Positions 36,254-46,355 are shown, counted from the first letter of the stretch. The stretch is 64,000 bases of DNA from Pedobacter ghigonis (GCF_903166585.1 NZ_CAESCM010000001.1:503079-567078); one strand, 5' to 3'. A program made the numbers and translations. The notes: generated by a model not told the origin, from the sequence alone.

Positions 36254-37558
36254 ATGAAGGAAGAATCCTTACAGGCGGAGAATATTATATTCTTTCGAAA
36301 TCTGGATATCTGTTGCCAAAAAATTGCTGAACAGATAGAAAATAAGGATATCGCTTCCTGGAAGAATAGCGACTACATTAAACTTAGCGGGCTTTTATAC
36401 CGAAAAACCAAAGTACACCTGGGTGAAAATACGCTAAAGCGAATATTTGGAAAGGTTAAAACTTCAATACGGTACTATCCACAGAAAGCAACACGTGATG
36501 CGCTGGCACAATTTATCGATTACCATGACTGGCAGGATTTTGAAAGGATAAATTCGCTGACTTTAGAAAAAAGCAATATTAATATTGAACCTCAGGTAAT
36601 AGCCTATCCTGAAAAGATTTCGCGAAGGAGACGGTATCAGCTTACCATCATTTTTGTATTGTGCTTTAGCCTTGTTGCAATAAGTTTTTGGGTTTATAAA
36701 AACAGTACTCCGGGGGCAAATGATGTCAGGTTGATCTGCCTGAACCCCAATGGGCAAAGCCCACATTCTGCCCTTTTTAAACTCCAATCAAGATTAAAAG
36801 GTAGAATACATTTTTCAGATTATAGAATTGACTTTGCTGATTTGACAGGCCGGAAAAAAGTTTTTAACGACAGCCTTGCCAATCATTATTATGAGTCTCC
36901 AGGTAGATATTTCCCGGTACTCTATTGCCAAAACAAAGCAATTGATAGCACTAGCGTATATCTACAAACAAAAGGCTGGGACCTGACAACATCGGTTGAG
37001 CACGATACTACCCGCGTGTATCCAGTCAATCATTTCCTTATTCAGCATGGCGATAAAATATCGGTAAGCTCCCTGGATTTGTATCGGGCAGGTGTAGATA
37101 CCACCAAAACATTTTTCGCTTCGTTCGCAAATGTAAAACCAACCGGAATAAGTGCTGATAATTTCGAAATGAACGTTTACATCAAATCATCATCACCCCG
37201 TCCAGGTGTTCGATGCTCGCAGGCAGATATTAGTGTTTTAGGAGAAAACAATTATCACTATATCAACCTGATCAAACCAGAATGTGTGGTATGGAGCTCA
37301 TTGAAATTTTCTGAGGTGAAAAAAGAGGGCAGCCAGGATGACCTGAGAATGCTAGGTCATGACCTTAGCACAGGCAAAAAAATCAGGCTCCGGATTACTG
37401 ACCGGAAAGTAACCCTATTTGTTAACGATAAAGTAGCCTTAAAAACAAGTTATAAAATGCCCATTGGAAAGTTTATGGGTATTAAAATCAGGTTTGCAGG
37501 AATCGGCTCATTTGAAAATTTCGAACTACATGACCTGGTTTCCGGCGAGAAGTTTTAA
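36254..37558 (+). CDS. Single-pass membrane protein with possible DNA-binding N-terminus (paralogue B)
   Basis: 434 residues, collinear with the protein at 25740-27035. Shared marks are LDICCQKIAEQI, NTLKRIFGKVKT, PQKATRDALAQF and DWQDFE in the cytoplasmic part; one membrane helix at about 127-147 (TIIFVLCFSLVAISFWVY); LICLNPNGQSPHSALFKLQ, VKPTGISADNF and GKFMGIKIRFAGIG in the periplasmic part. I cannot name the family. It is transcribed divergently from the PUL 2 SusC gene, the classical place for a local regulator. A one-component membrane regulator that binds sugar outside and DNA inside is my inference; a purely structural or carbohydrate-binding role is possible. Confidence 0.7.
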   Translation: MKEESLQAENIIFFRNLDICCQKIAEQIENKDIASWKNSDYIKLSGLLYRKTKVHLGENTLKRIFGKVKTSIRYYPQKATRDALAQFIDYHDWQDFERINSLTLEKSNINIEPQVIAYPEKISRRRRYQLTIIFVLCFSLVAISFWVYKNSTPGANDVRLICLNPNGQSPHSALFKLQSRLKGRIHFSDYRIDFADLTGRKKVFNDSLANHYYESPGRYFPVLYCQNKAIDSTSVYLQTKGWDLTTSVEHDTTRVYPVNHFLIQHGDKISVSSLDLYRAGVDTTKTFFASFANVKPTGISADNFEMNVYIKSSSPRPGVRCSQADISVLGENNYHYINLIKPECVVWSSLKFSEVKKEGSQDDLRMLGHDLSTGKKIRLRITDRKVTLFVNDKVALKTSYKMPIGKFMGIKIRFAGIGSFENFELHDLVSGEKF

Positions 37559-38092
37559 GCTTTTAATATTCAACAAAGCCAAATCAGTGCCCCTTTCATA
37601 ATGAGTTTAGTTAAAAAAACTATTAATCAGCTCTTTTCAAAAGTTTATCCAAATTTTTCTGCAAACATTAACTCTCAGCTAAACAAGTGCCATTAGTTCG
37701 CATCTTTTTCCAATGCAGGACAAATATGTTACGGTTCAATTGGCTCTTATAAGAACGGGTGTGTGGTCTCACTAAACGTTCTTCATTTTTATGATATATA
37801 AAGATAGAATAACAGTACTCATATTGGCATGGCTAAGGTTCTTTTTCAGTAAATAAAGTGCTTTACAAAACTACAATTGTACATACATACACAATCGTTT
37901 TCACTACGCACACGTATGCTTAGTTGTAAAAAAAGCTACTATTTTTAATTTTATCAATAAAGAAATTAAATTCTAACTATCTTTATTCTTCAATATGTAC
38001 ACACAAACTAATAGTAGCTGTTATTGCTAAAATCATCAAGATTATCACCTGATCAAACGAACAATACAGCAGCTCAAAAAATGCAAACACGA
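37559..38092. other. Intergenic region upstream of the GH92 gene
   Basis: Over 460 AT-rich bases with no RNA gene or credible ORF. A perfect 10-bp inverted repeat (agctactatt at 37934-37943, aatagtagct at 38010-38019) brackets a tatcttta element that resembles a weak -7 box. Confidence 0.45.
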
Positions 38093-41000
38093 ATGAATAA
38101 GAGAAAATTGCACCTGAACAGATTGCTAACCTTTTTATTGTTGTGCCTCAGCGGTACGGCAAGCGCACAAACCACCTTATGGCAAATCGGTAATGCAGAT
38201 AACAAATCGACCGAATTGGCACTGGCCCCATCGGGCTATAAGCATTTTCTGGAGAAAGATTTTGGCTGGGAAGATAAATTTTACGTGATTGGCGTTTCCA
38301 AGCCTGAGCAGGACTGGGCGTATATATTGCCTGGCCCTAAAGATGCCTGGGGAGGCACAGGTGGAACTTCTGGTTTGAGAACACATCATGCCAATATTTT
38401 ATTTGGCCTGCAGCAGCAGCCTGCCGGAGCGGGCTGGAAATTTGTCATGGACCTAATTGGTTACCAGGGCACATTACCTCCCCTGTTTAAACTTACCATC
38501 AATGGTGTTTCGTATGTAAAACAGTTGCCTAAGCGGGCGGCCAACAAATCTTTTGAAGGTGATTTAACCGAAGCACATGAATATAAAGTAGAAATTCCGC
38601 TTGAAGCAAAACAATTGCGTAAGGGCGGTAACGAGATTTTGATGACTACCCTGGAGGGATCGTGGCTGGTGTTCGATCAGGTGAGACTGGAAGGCCCGGC
38701 TTCAGCAAAGTTGATCAGCAATAAAAATGTGTTTTTGCGCAATGTAAAACCTGCCGGTTATCAGCTTAACGAACAGGGAAAAAATATCCAGCCATTATTG
38801 GTCGATGCACACCTGATTTCAGGCAAACCTGTGCTAACGGTAAAGCTGGATGGCAGTGAGGTATTCCGCGAGCGGCTGGATAGTGCAAGATACCAGTTCG
38901 AAGTACCCATGCCTGCTGTTTCAGTAACTAAACAAAGTAAATATGAAATTTACAGTGATGGAGTATTGCTGGAAAGTGGCATAGTAAAACGATCGGCACA
39001 ACGCCTGTTTACCCCCGCAGATTATGTTGATACCCGTATGGGCACCGCTCATTCACGCTGGATGATTGCTCCTGGCCCATGGATGCCTTTTAGCATGGTA
39101 AAATTAAGTCCCGACAACCAGAATAACGGCTGGCAGGCTGGTTATGAGCCCAGTTTTGAGAGTGTGGGTGTATTTAGCCACATTCACGAATGGACCATGG
39201 CCGGTTTAGGTATGCTGCCGGTAAACGGCCCTTTGAAAATCAAAACCGGTGATGAGCGGAGTACCGACGAAGGCTACCGCTCGCAGATTGACAAGGCAAC
39301 CGAAGAAGCGCCTTTGGGTTATTATAAAGTAATGTTGAGCGACTACAAGGTTAAAGCCGAGTTAACTGCTACTACGCGCTGTGGTTTTCAACGTTATACC
39401 TACCCGAAAGCGACCGATTCGAGGGTGATGATCGATTTACAGATACCCTCCGAATATGCTTATACACTAAAAAATGTAAGCCTGAAAAAGGTAAGCGACA
39501 GGCGGATAGAAGGGGTATCGAGACAGTTTACGCCCGGTGCCTGGTCGGGCGATGTAAACCAGGATTACCAGCTTCATTTCGTAATTGAATTCGATCAGCC
39601 CATCAAGAAATTCGGAACCTGGCAGAACGATAGCCTGGGCAGTAAAGACCTGGTAAATACCGGGGAAGTGAAAGATGCAGGCGCTTATGTAGAGTTCGAT
39701 ACCAGAACAAACCAGGTGGTGCAAGTGCGTACGGGTATTTCGATGGTGAGCATTGAAAATGCTTCGGATAACCTGAAACAGGAAATTACAGAACCCTATG
39801 GATGGAGTTTTGATAAAGTAAGAAACGGACAACGTGATACCTGGAACAAGCTGATTGGCCGCGTGGCTGTTCAATCTAACGACCGGAGAGAGAAAATACG
39901 TTTTTATACCAATATGTACAGGGCACTGGCCAGCCGGAATACCTGGAGTGATCTGGATGGCAGCTGGGTAGATGCCTTTCAAAAAGTACAGAAACTTAAA
40001 GACCCGAATTCGCTGGCTCTGGGCTGCGATGCTTTCTGGAATACCTTCTGGAACCTGAACCAATTCTGGAACCTGGTTACACCTGAGTGGTCTTCTAAAT
40101 GGGTAAAATCGCAGCTGGCCATGTACGATACCAATGGCTGGCTGGCCAAAGGACCTGCAGGCATGAATTATGTACCGGTAATGGTTGCCGAGCATGAAAT
40201 TCCGTTAATGGTGAGCGCCTATCAAATGGGCATACGCGATTTCGATGCCAATAAAGCATTTGAAGCAATGAAGAAAATGCAAACTACCCCATCGCAAAAG
40301 GTGGGGCTCGGTTATGCGGGTAACCGTGACCTGATTCCCTACCTAAAATACCATTTCGTACCTTACGACCTTGGAAGGTTTTCAAACACCTTAGAATATG
40401 CTTACGACGACTGGACGGTTTCGCAATTTGCGCGGGCCCTGGGCAAAAAAGAAGATGAAAAAGAATTTGCCCTGAGGGGAAACTATTGGCGTAATGCAAT
40501 TGACAAGGAAACGGGCTATGCCCGGATGCGTAAATCTGACGGTAGCTGGGCACCGGATTTCGACCCATTCAAATCGGGAGCTAACCACCATTATGTAGAA
40601 GGTAACGCCTGGCAGCTCACTTATTTTGTACCACAGGATATACCGGGATTAGCGAAAGAGATCGGAGCAGATAAATTTGTGGAACGCCTCTCATGGGGCT
40701 TTACGGAAAGTAACAAGCTGCGTTTCAATGCACCGGGCGATCAGTACTGGGATTATCCGGTAATTCAGGGTAACCAACAATCGATGCATTTTGCCTTTTT
40801 GTTTAACTGGGTGCAAAAACCCTGGCTAACACAACATTGGAGCAGAGCAATTATCGACAGGTATTATGGCAGCGATTTAGCCAATGCTTACCTGGGGGAC
40901 GAGGATCAGGGTCAAATGAGTGCCTGGTTTGTAATGGCGGCTTTGGGCTTATTCCAAACAGACGGAGGTTGCAGTACCGAACCGGTTTATGAAATTGCCA

Positions 41001-41227
41001 GTCCTATTTTCCCATCGGTAACCATTGATCTGGGTGAGCAGTATGGCCGTGGAAAATCATTTACAATTGAGGCTTCTGATGTATCGCGCGACAATAAATA
41101 TGTACAAAAAGCGACCCTAAATGGAAAGCCTTTGCAGTCTTTTAAATTTCCGGCAAGCGAATTATTGAAGGGCGGGAAACTGATCTTGCGAATGGGACCA
41201 AAGCCGAACAAAAACTGGGGAATATAA
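38093..41227 (+). CDS. GH92 alpha-mannosidase-like enzyme with N-terminal PL4-type beta-sandwich
   Basis: 1044 residues from the Met that starts a good signal peptide (MNKRKLHLNRLLTFLLLCLS...ASAQ); in-frame Mets at 38024 and 38081 would add polar residues ahead of it. Residues about 29-210 (LWQIGNADNKSTE, WKFVMDLIGY, IPLEAKQLRKGGNEI, SWLVFDQVRLEG) resemble the C-terminal carbohydrate-binding domain of family-4 rhamnogalacturonan lyases. The GH92 domain runs from about 306 to the end: acid Glu836 in EGNAWQ and Asp936/Asp938 in GDEDQGQMSAW match the family's catalytic residues. GH92 enzymes are Ca-dependent exo-alpha-mannosidases on N-glycans or yeast mannan. The gene has its own upstream region and shares a terminator with the convergent GH2 gene. 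Confidence 0.9.
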   Translation: MNKRKLHLNRLLTFLLLCLSGTASAQTTLWQIGNADNKSTELALAPSGYKHFLEKDFGWEDKFYVIGVSKPEQDWAYILPGPKDAWGGTGGTSGLRTHHANILFGLQQQPAGAGWKFVMDLIGYQGTLPPLFKLTINGVSYVKQLPKRAANKSFEGDLTEAHEYKVEIPLEAKQLRKGGNEILMTTLEGSWLVFDQVRLEGPASAKLISNKNVFLRNVKPAGYQLNEQGKNIQPLLVDAHLISGKPVLTVKLDGSEVFRERLDSARYQFEVPMPAVSVTKQSKYEIYSDGVLLESGIVKRSAQRLFTPADYVDTRMGTAHSRWMIAPGPWMPFSMVKLSPDNQNNGWQAGYEPSFESVGVFSHIHEWTMAGLGMLPVNGPLKIKTGDERSTDEGYRSQIDKATEEAPLGYYKVMLSDYKVKAELTATTRCGFQRYTYPKATDSRVMIDLQIPSEYAYTLKNVSLKKVSDRRIEGVSRQFTPGAWSGDVNQDYQLHFVIEFDQPIKKFGTWQNDSLGSKDLVNTGEVKDAGAYVEFDTRTNQVVQVRTGISMVSIENASDNLKQEITEPYGWSFDKVRNGQRDTWNKLIGRVAVQSNDRREKIRFYTNMYRALASRNTWSDLDGSWVDAFQKVQKLKDPNSLALGCDAFWNTFWNLNQFWNLVTPEWSSKWVKSQLAMYDTNGWLAKGPAGMNYVPVMVAEHEIPLMVSAYQMGIRDFDANKAFEAMKKMQTTPSQKVGLGYAGNRDLIPYLKYHFVPYDLGRFSNTLEYAYDDWTVSQFARALGKKEDEKEFALRGNYWRNAIDKETGYARMRKSDGSWAPDFDPFKSGANHHYVEGNAWQLTYFVPQDIPGLAKEIGADKFVERLSWGFTESNKLRFNAPGDQYWDYPVIQGNQQSMHFAFLFNWVQKPWLTQHWSRAIIDRYYGSDLANAYLGDEDQGQMSAWFVMAALGLFQTDGGCSTEPVYEIASPIFPSVTIDLGEQYGRGKSFTIEASDVSRDNKYVQKATLNGKPLQSFKFPASELLKGGKLILRMGPKPNKNWGI

Positions 41228-41256
41228 AACCTGAGCGATCTGTATCGGGAGTAAAA

Positions 41257-41290
41257 ATAAAGCCTGAAATCTTGCGGTTTCAGGCTTTAT
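41257..41290. terminator. Bidirectional rho-independent terminator
   Basis: A perfect 13-bp stem (ataaagcctgaaa / tttcaggctttat) with an 8-nt loop, A-rich before and T-rich after, between the convergent GH92 and GH2 genes. The core is identical to the terminator at 1042-1071 except for the loop. Confidence 0.85.
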
Positions 41291-41325
41291 TTTTAAGCAA
41301 TAATCTCTTTTAGTATGATTTTGTT

Positions 41326-44088
41326 TTATTTTTTTGACCTGAAATCGAACCATAGCTTACCACTGATCTTTTCGCCATTGGCATGGTTTAGTTCGCTTTG
41401 CGGCCCCATAACTTTTGCCGATTGGAACTTGGTTCCGATTGGACTAATGGCATTTAAAAAACCAATGTTCCCTTCAGGAAAAGTAGGCTCTACATTATTA
41501 TTGGTCAGTGCAGCGGCTTCGCGTGCTGGCTTAAACATTTGCAGGTATGTATTTTTATTCGCGGCATAAACGGTAAATGGTGCTTCGCGATTTTCGATTG
41601 TTACCCAGTTTACTTCGGCATGATAGCCTTTAAACTCGGGATACTTCCAGCTTTCGCCAGTTATGGTATTGTTGTAATCTTTATGCCAAACACCAAATTG
41701 CTGACCTTTCAACCTGTTTTTCCAAACGCGGTACGGTCCTCGTCCCAACCATTTCATTCCGGTAACTTTTTCTTCAGGGTAATTGAAAGTGATGCCCATA
41801 AAGCTCACATCGCCTTGCTGGCTATACTCATATTCCAGTTTAATAGGTTGACCGGAAGTAAAAGTCCATTTTACATGCAAAGCAGCATCGCCGGTGTAAT
41901 CGGCCTCAACAATATACTGGCCTTTAACCGCCTGATGCGTAAACTGCTTGAGTTGGGTATTTACCCCAGCCAAAACAGGCCCGCCCGATAACGAAACCGT
42001 GCCTGTTGGTTTAACCACTTTTTGGATATAGCCGGTTGTTTTATCAAAATCGTAACGGATTCCATCGCAATTAATACTCAGCGTGGCATCGGTTTGCGTT
42101 AATTTGATATTTGATTTAACCGCGGCGCTGCTCGTTTTAGGTACAAAAGCTGCCGGAGCGGAAATGGCCCAACTCCAGGTAAAAAGTTCTTTTTTATCGG
42201 GACCATAAGCGCTAAGGCATAAGGCATCGTTTTTGGCCCAGGTTGCAGGTAAAGGCAAACTTAAAACGCCCTTTTCAGCTGGCTTAAGGTTTAAGGGCTT
42301 TAATGTGCCTGCTGCACTTACCAACGCTGCTGTAGTTTTAGCAGTTGCTGAGGGGAACTTAACCAGTTTCCACTTAAATGTACACTGATTGAGGTTAGTA
42401 AAAGCATAGCGGTTTTCGACTGGTATTTTACCATCGAAACCTGCTTTAAGGGCTTGTGGATTAATGTATACCGGCGACCAGATTTCTTTGATGGTATAAT
42501 AACTGCCCTCTTTTTCACGGTGCGGCCCTACAATACCATCGGGCGCATGATTACCATCTCCATCATAGGTATTATTTTTATCTGTACGAATGATTGATTC
42601 ATCTAAAAAGGCCCAGATAAAACCACCACCTCCATGCGGGTGTTTTAACATTTCTGTCCAGAAATCATCGAGTGCGGCTCCTGCCCCACCATCGTACAAA
42701 GCATGCATAAACTCGGTTGGAAAAAAGACTTCTTCGCCAGTGGCGGTTCTTCTTTCCATCCCTTTATAATCGGGGTAATGCTTGGTATCGGTACCATTAA
42801 ATTTCTCCCATGGATGGATAACGGTTCGGTTTTGCGGATCGTATAAAGCATACTGATTATCCAGATCGCGGTTAAAGCCTCCTTCGTTACCATTGGCCCA
42901 AAACAGAATGGATGGATGGCTTACATCGTGTACAACCAGCTCTTTAACCAGTTTTTTACCTGTTTCGGTGTCGTAATTAGCCTGCCAGCCGGTAAGCTCA
43001 TCTATCACGTACAAACCCAGCGAATCGCATACTTCAAGGAAATCGCGGTCAGGCGGATAGTGCGACATGCGCACCGCATTCATATTCATGTCCTTCATCA
43101 ACTGTACATCCAGTACATGCACCCCATGGCTCAGTGTACGACCGGTTTCGGGCCAAAAACTATGGCGGTTACTGCCTTTCATCAAAACCCGCACTCCATT
43201 AACATACAGCCCATCTTTTGCCCGCAGTTCTACCGTACGAAAACCAAACTTTTGATTAACCTGGTGAACAATACCCTTTTCATTTTTGATGCTAACCACT
43301 ACCTGATAGCGGTTGGGAAATTCGGCACTCCACAACAGGGGTTTGTTAAAATTAGCCTGCAACACATAACCATCACCGGTTGCACTTGCCTTAGCTGTGA
43401 AAGGCTTACCCAGTTTTTCGCCGTTTAGTTTTTCCACCTGGGCTTCAATTTGTTCGCCTTGCTTTAAATTTTGTGCGAATACATGCAGCTGAAAAGCTCC
43501 ATCGGCCCTTGCGTTTACGGCCAGCCTTTCGATAAAGGTTTGCGGTACTATTTCGAGATAAACCGGGCGGTAAATCCCGCCGAATATCCAAAAATCGCCA
43601 CTCCGCTCGGCCTTATTTACAGAGGGGTTGGCCGATTGCTTGTCGACAGTTACTTCGAGCAGGTTTTGGGCATTTGGTTTTACCAAATCTGTAATATCGT
43701 ATTTAAAGCTATAAAAACTGCCCTCGTGTACAGGGCCAGCCTGCCGGCCATTAATCATCACTTTGGTATCGGTCATCGAACCTTCAAAAACAATGAATAC
43801 CTTTTTACCAGTTACACCATCGGCAAAAAATTCATGTTTGTATTGCCCCTGTTCTTTATTTTTGATTTTATCGTGGCCGTAATTATAGGCTCCAAAGCCT
43901 TGCTGTTCCCAGTTAGAGGGGACTGCAATTTTGGTCCACATGCCGCTTTTTCTGCCTTCAGTGCAATAGAAATCCCAGTTTACGGTATGGTCTTTATCCG
44001 TTCCGGAGAGGTATTTGATAATGGTTTTCTGCGAAAATGCGCCGAAACTCATCAGGGCACAAAATAATGACAGCGTTATTTTTTTCAT
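41326..44088 (-). CDS. Secreted beta-galactosidase, GH2
   Basis: 920 residues; signal peptide ending GAFSQ. Order: sugar-binding jelly roll (about 25-190; WTKIAVPSNWEQQGFG), Ig-like domain, (beta/alpha)8 barrel (about 285-560; MKGSNRHSFWPETGR), a second Ig-like domain and a C-terminal beta-galactosidase small-chain-like domain (GPVLAGVNTQLKQF, WLGRGPYRVWKNR). The acid/base is Glu402 in GNEGG and the nucleophile Glu459 in PTEFMHAL. It removes terminal beta-linked galactose in the periplasm. The close relatives in this subfamily include enzymes for other beta-hexosides, so galactose is likely rather than certain. The gene is monocistronic, with 169 nt to the next gene upstream. Confidence 0.92.
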   Translation of the reverse strand: MKKITLSLFCALMSFGAFSQKTIIKYLSGTDKDHTVNWDFYCTEGRKSGMWTKIAVPSNWEQQGFGAYNYGHDKIKNKEQGQYKHEFFADGVTGKKVFIVFEGSMTDTKVMINGRQAGPVHEGSFYSFKYDITDLVKPNAQNLLEVTVDKQSANPSVNKAERSGDFWIFGGIYRPVYLEIVPQTFIERLAVNARADGAFQLHVFAQNLKQGEQIEAQVEKLNGEKLGKPFTAKASATGDGYVLQANFNKPLLWSAEFPNRYQVVVSIKNEKGIVHQVNQKFGFRTVELRAKDGLYVNGVRVLMKGSNRHSFWPETGRTLSHGVHVLDVQLMKDMNMNAVRMSHYPPDRDFLEVCDSLGLYVIDELTGWQANYDTETGKKLVKELVVHDVSHPSILFWANGNEGGFNRDLDNQYALYDPQNRTVIHPWEKFNGTDTKHYPDYKGMERRTATGEEVFFPTEFMHALYDGGAGAALDDFWTEMLKHPHGGGGFIWAFLDESIIRTDKNNTYDGDGNHAPDGIVGPHREKEGSYYTIKEIWSPVYINPQALKAGFDGKIPVENRYAFTNLNQCTFKWKLVKFPSATAKTTAALVSAAGTLKPLNLKPAEKGVLSLPLPATWAKNDALCLSAYGPDKKELFTWSWAISAPAAFVPKTSSAAVKSNIKLTQTDATLSINCDGIRYDFDKTTGYIQKVVKPTGTVSLSGGPVLAGVNTQLKQFTHQAVKGQYIVEADYTGDAALHVKWTFTSGQPIKLEYEYSQQGDVSFMGITFNYPEEKVTGMKWLGRGPYRVWKNRLKGQQFGVWHKDYNNTITGESWKYPEFKGYHAEVNWVTIENREAPFTVYAANKNTYLQMFKPAREAAALTNNNVEPTFPEGNIGFLNAISPIGTKFQSAKVMGPQSELNHANGEKISGKLWFDFRSKK

Positions 44089-44257
44089 TGTTTTAACTCA
44101 GGTTTAATTGGTGTTATTTTTTAAAACTACACAATTATTCCACGCTCGTCTGTAAAATCCTTGTCCCACAGTTAGGTGGCAACCCTCATTATTTCAATTT
44201 AACCGGAGTATAACGGTTATTGGGCAGCATTACTTTGTTCAAATTATCCACGTGTTT

Positions 44258-46153
44258 TTAATTGGCCACCTTTACAGCAGTTATTAACAAACCACTTTTT
44301 GCCTGCATCTCATTAATTACATATTCTCTTTGGAACACGCCAATAAGTTTGCCGGTAAATTTATTGGTAAGCTTGTATTTTCCTGCTGGTAATTTTACCG
44401 TACGTTTTACAGGGTTATTGTCCCAGTTAAACACCGAAAAAACCGTTTCGCCTTTTAGTGTTGTGGTTCCTACTTCGAACTTTTCATTTTCGAAACGTGC
44501 AGCCACGCCTGTTGGCGGAATCAGTTTCTTTAAAATTTCCAGATGCTCGGGGCTAATGGTTGGCAAATCATCACCGCTTAACAACAATCCTCCAGTGGCA
44601 TATATACTTGCTGCGTGAAAAAGAAACTCGTTTTCGGGGATTGCAGGCTTTGCATTTTTATCGGCCGTAAAATTACCGGCATTATCCATTACCCCATTAG
44701 AACCACCGCTTGTTAGCAATACACAATCCGGATCGTTCCACCAGAAGCGGCCATTTTGCCAGCTTCTTAACAGGTTTTCTTTGCCAATGCTTTTAAAAGA
44801 ATCCCAACTGTGCGAAATGTCCATAGAACTGCGCGAACCATGAACTAAGCCCAACGAGGCCCAAATCGGGTGATTACAGCCCAGCAGGAAAGCATCGCCA
44901 GCTCCTTTACGGATGGCTTCCATACCACGGCGATAGGCTTCGATACGGGTAGCAGATTTATCGTAATGCACGCCACCGTGAATAGCTCCCCAGTAGTTGG
45001 CATCTAATTTAAAATAGGTACAACCCCATTTTTCACGCATGGTTTTAAACAATTCTGTAAAATATTGCTGCACTTCGGGATGCGTACCATCAAGCGCATA
45101 CCATGGTCCCTGACGCCAGCCACCAAAGCCTACTTTATCGGAGCGCATGGGTTTGCCCGATTCGTCTCTCACCATCCAATCGGGATGTTCTTTAAACAAC
45201 CTGGATTGCGGACTGGCGATAAAAGGTGCTACCCAAATGGCTGGCTCGAGCTTTTTATCTTTTATCTCTTTTAAAACGTCTGCTACGCCACCACCGAAAG
45301 CATCGCCTGCTTCCAGCCAATCGCCCATCCAGGGTTGGTAACCATCGTCAATCTGTACATATTTTAATTCAGGTAAATTTTTAGCAATCCATCCGGTATT
45401 ATCGGAAACGTTTTTGGCCGTAACTTTTGGTCCGAAACATAACCACGAGCACCAGCCCATGGGTATAGGTTTAAACTCCAGTTTAGGATGATGTACTGCA
45501 ATCGCCCGGGTAAGCTGATCGTAAAGCTTTTCCCTTTCCGGGCCTGAAAGAGCAATAAACTCCTCGAGATTCCAAGTTTCGCCGGGTTTTAATACCAGAT
45601 TTTCGCAATCCATTGATATGCGAAGGCGTTTTGCATCAAATGAGAAACGGGAAATAAAGCGGTTGCAGGAAGTGGTAGCCACTAATAGCCTGTTGCCTTG
45701 CTGAGGTTGCAAAGTAAGCATCCCGTAAGCGGTACGCAAACCCTCGGGCTCGGGTATTTTGTAATGGGCACGATCTGAATAGGAGCCCCAATCTTCGGGT
45801 TTAGCCAATGTCCCCCCTATTTGGCCCAGCTTTTGGAAACTTTCGCCGTAAATAGGCGTATTACCACTAAGGCCATGATTGAAGTCGAAAACCACTACTT
45901 CGCGAATGCTAAGCGCTTGCCGGGAAGTATTTTTTACGGAAAGTGCACATAACTTACCCTTCCAGATGCGGTTAACCAAAACAGTTGCCGCATTTGCCTG
46001 GATCCCATCGGCTAAAATGACAATGGGCTTTGATTGTTTTAAGCCTGACAAGAAAACATTGGCAGCCTTTTGCTGTATGCCTGTTGCTGCTGCATTTATG
46101 GAAACCAGTGCCATCAGGCAAAGCATGATAAACCTTTTTGTGTTCTTCATCAT
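44258..46153 (-). CDS. Secreted clan GH-D alpha-galactosidase-like enzyme (GH36 type)
   Basis: About 631 residues from MMKNTKRFIMLC, which gives a signal peptide; an upstream in-frame Met at 46201 is less likely. After an N-terminal beta domain the barrel shows MGWCSWLCFG, YVQIDDGYQPWMGDW, HPDWMVRD, the nucleophile Asp384 in FKLDANYWG and a likely acid/base Asp in SRSSMDISHSWD, followed by WWNDPDCVLL. This is the clan-D pattern of alpha-galactosidases and alpha-N-acetylgalactosaminidases, in a subgroup distinct from the GH36 enzyme at 20037-22226. It could release alpha-Gal or alpha-GalNAc. The leader shares a homologous segment of about 75 bp with the GH29 gene, suggesting common control. 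Confidence 0.88.
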   Translation of the reverse strand: MMKNTKRFIMLCLMALVSINAAATGIQQKAANVFLSGLKQSKPIVILADGIQANAATVLVNRIWKGKLCALSVKNTSRQALSIREVVVFDFNHGLSGNTPIYGESFQKLGQIGGTLAKPEDWGSYSDRAHYKIPEPEGLRTAYGMLTLQPQQGNRLLVATTSCNRFISRFSFDAKRLRISMDCENLVLKPGETWNLEEFIALSGPEREKLYDQLTRAIAVHHPKLEFKPIPMGWCSWLCFGPKVTAKNVSDNTGWIAKNLPELKYVQIDDGYQPWMGDWLEAGDAFGGGVADVLKEIKDKKLEPAIWVAPFIASPQSRLFKEHPDWMVRDESGKPMRSDKVGFGGWRQGPWYALDGTHPEVQQYFTELFKTMREKWGCTYFKLDANYWGAIHGGVHYDKSATRIEAYRRGMEAIRKGAGDAFLLGCNHPIWASLGLVHGSRSSMDISHSWDSFKSIGKENLLRSWQNGRFWWNDPDCVLLTSGGSNGVMDNAGNFTADKNAKPAIPENEFLFHAASIYATGGLLLSGDDLPTISPEHLEILKKLIPPTGVAARFENEKFEVGTTTLKGETVFSVFNWDNNPVKRTVKLPAGKYKLTNKFTGKLIGVFQREYVINEMQAKSGLLITAVKVAN

Positions 46154-46280
46154 TTTAAAATAAATTGTTCTAAAAAGCCAAATAGTACCGGCAATGCCCA
46201 TCTCATTTGAGGGCGTGCGGCAAAATGGTTACAGCCAGGACAGACCTGACTTAACTTCATCGGGAATTATTTGGTTAGTC

Positions 46281-46355
46281 TTCCAAACTTCAGTTATTTC
46301 CGGCTTATTTTCATCAATTATTTTAGCTGCTTATTATGTTATATTAGCAATTATA
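46281..46355 (-). repeat. Leader direct repeat, copy 1 (upstream of GH36-type gene)
   Basis: An ungapped alignment with 48006-48080 gives roughly three quarters identity, with the best conserved core ttagctgcttatta / atattagc. It lies about 130 nt before the start of the clan-D galactosidase and may carry a shared promoter or operator. Confidence 0.65.

Noticed and set aside
39467..40195. 242-codon minus-strand ORF inside the GH92 gene
   Set aside because: Antisense to conserved GH92 sequence including catalytic-domain motifs; no recognisable protein family.
43471..44067. 198-codon plus-strand ORF opposite the GH2 gene
   Set aside because: Shadow of the beta-galactosidase N-terminal domain, without promoter or family match.
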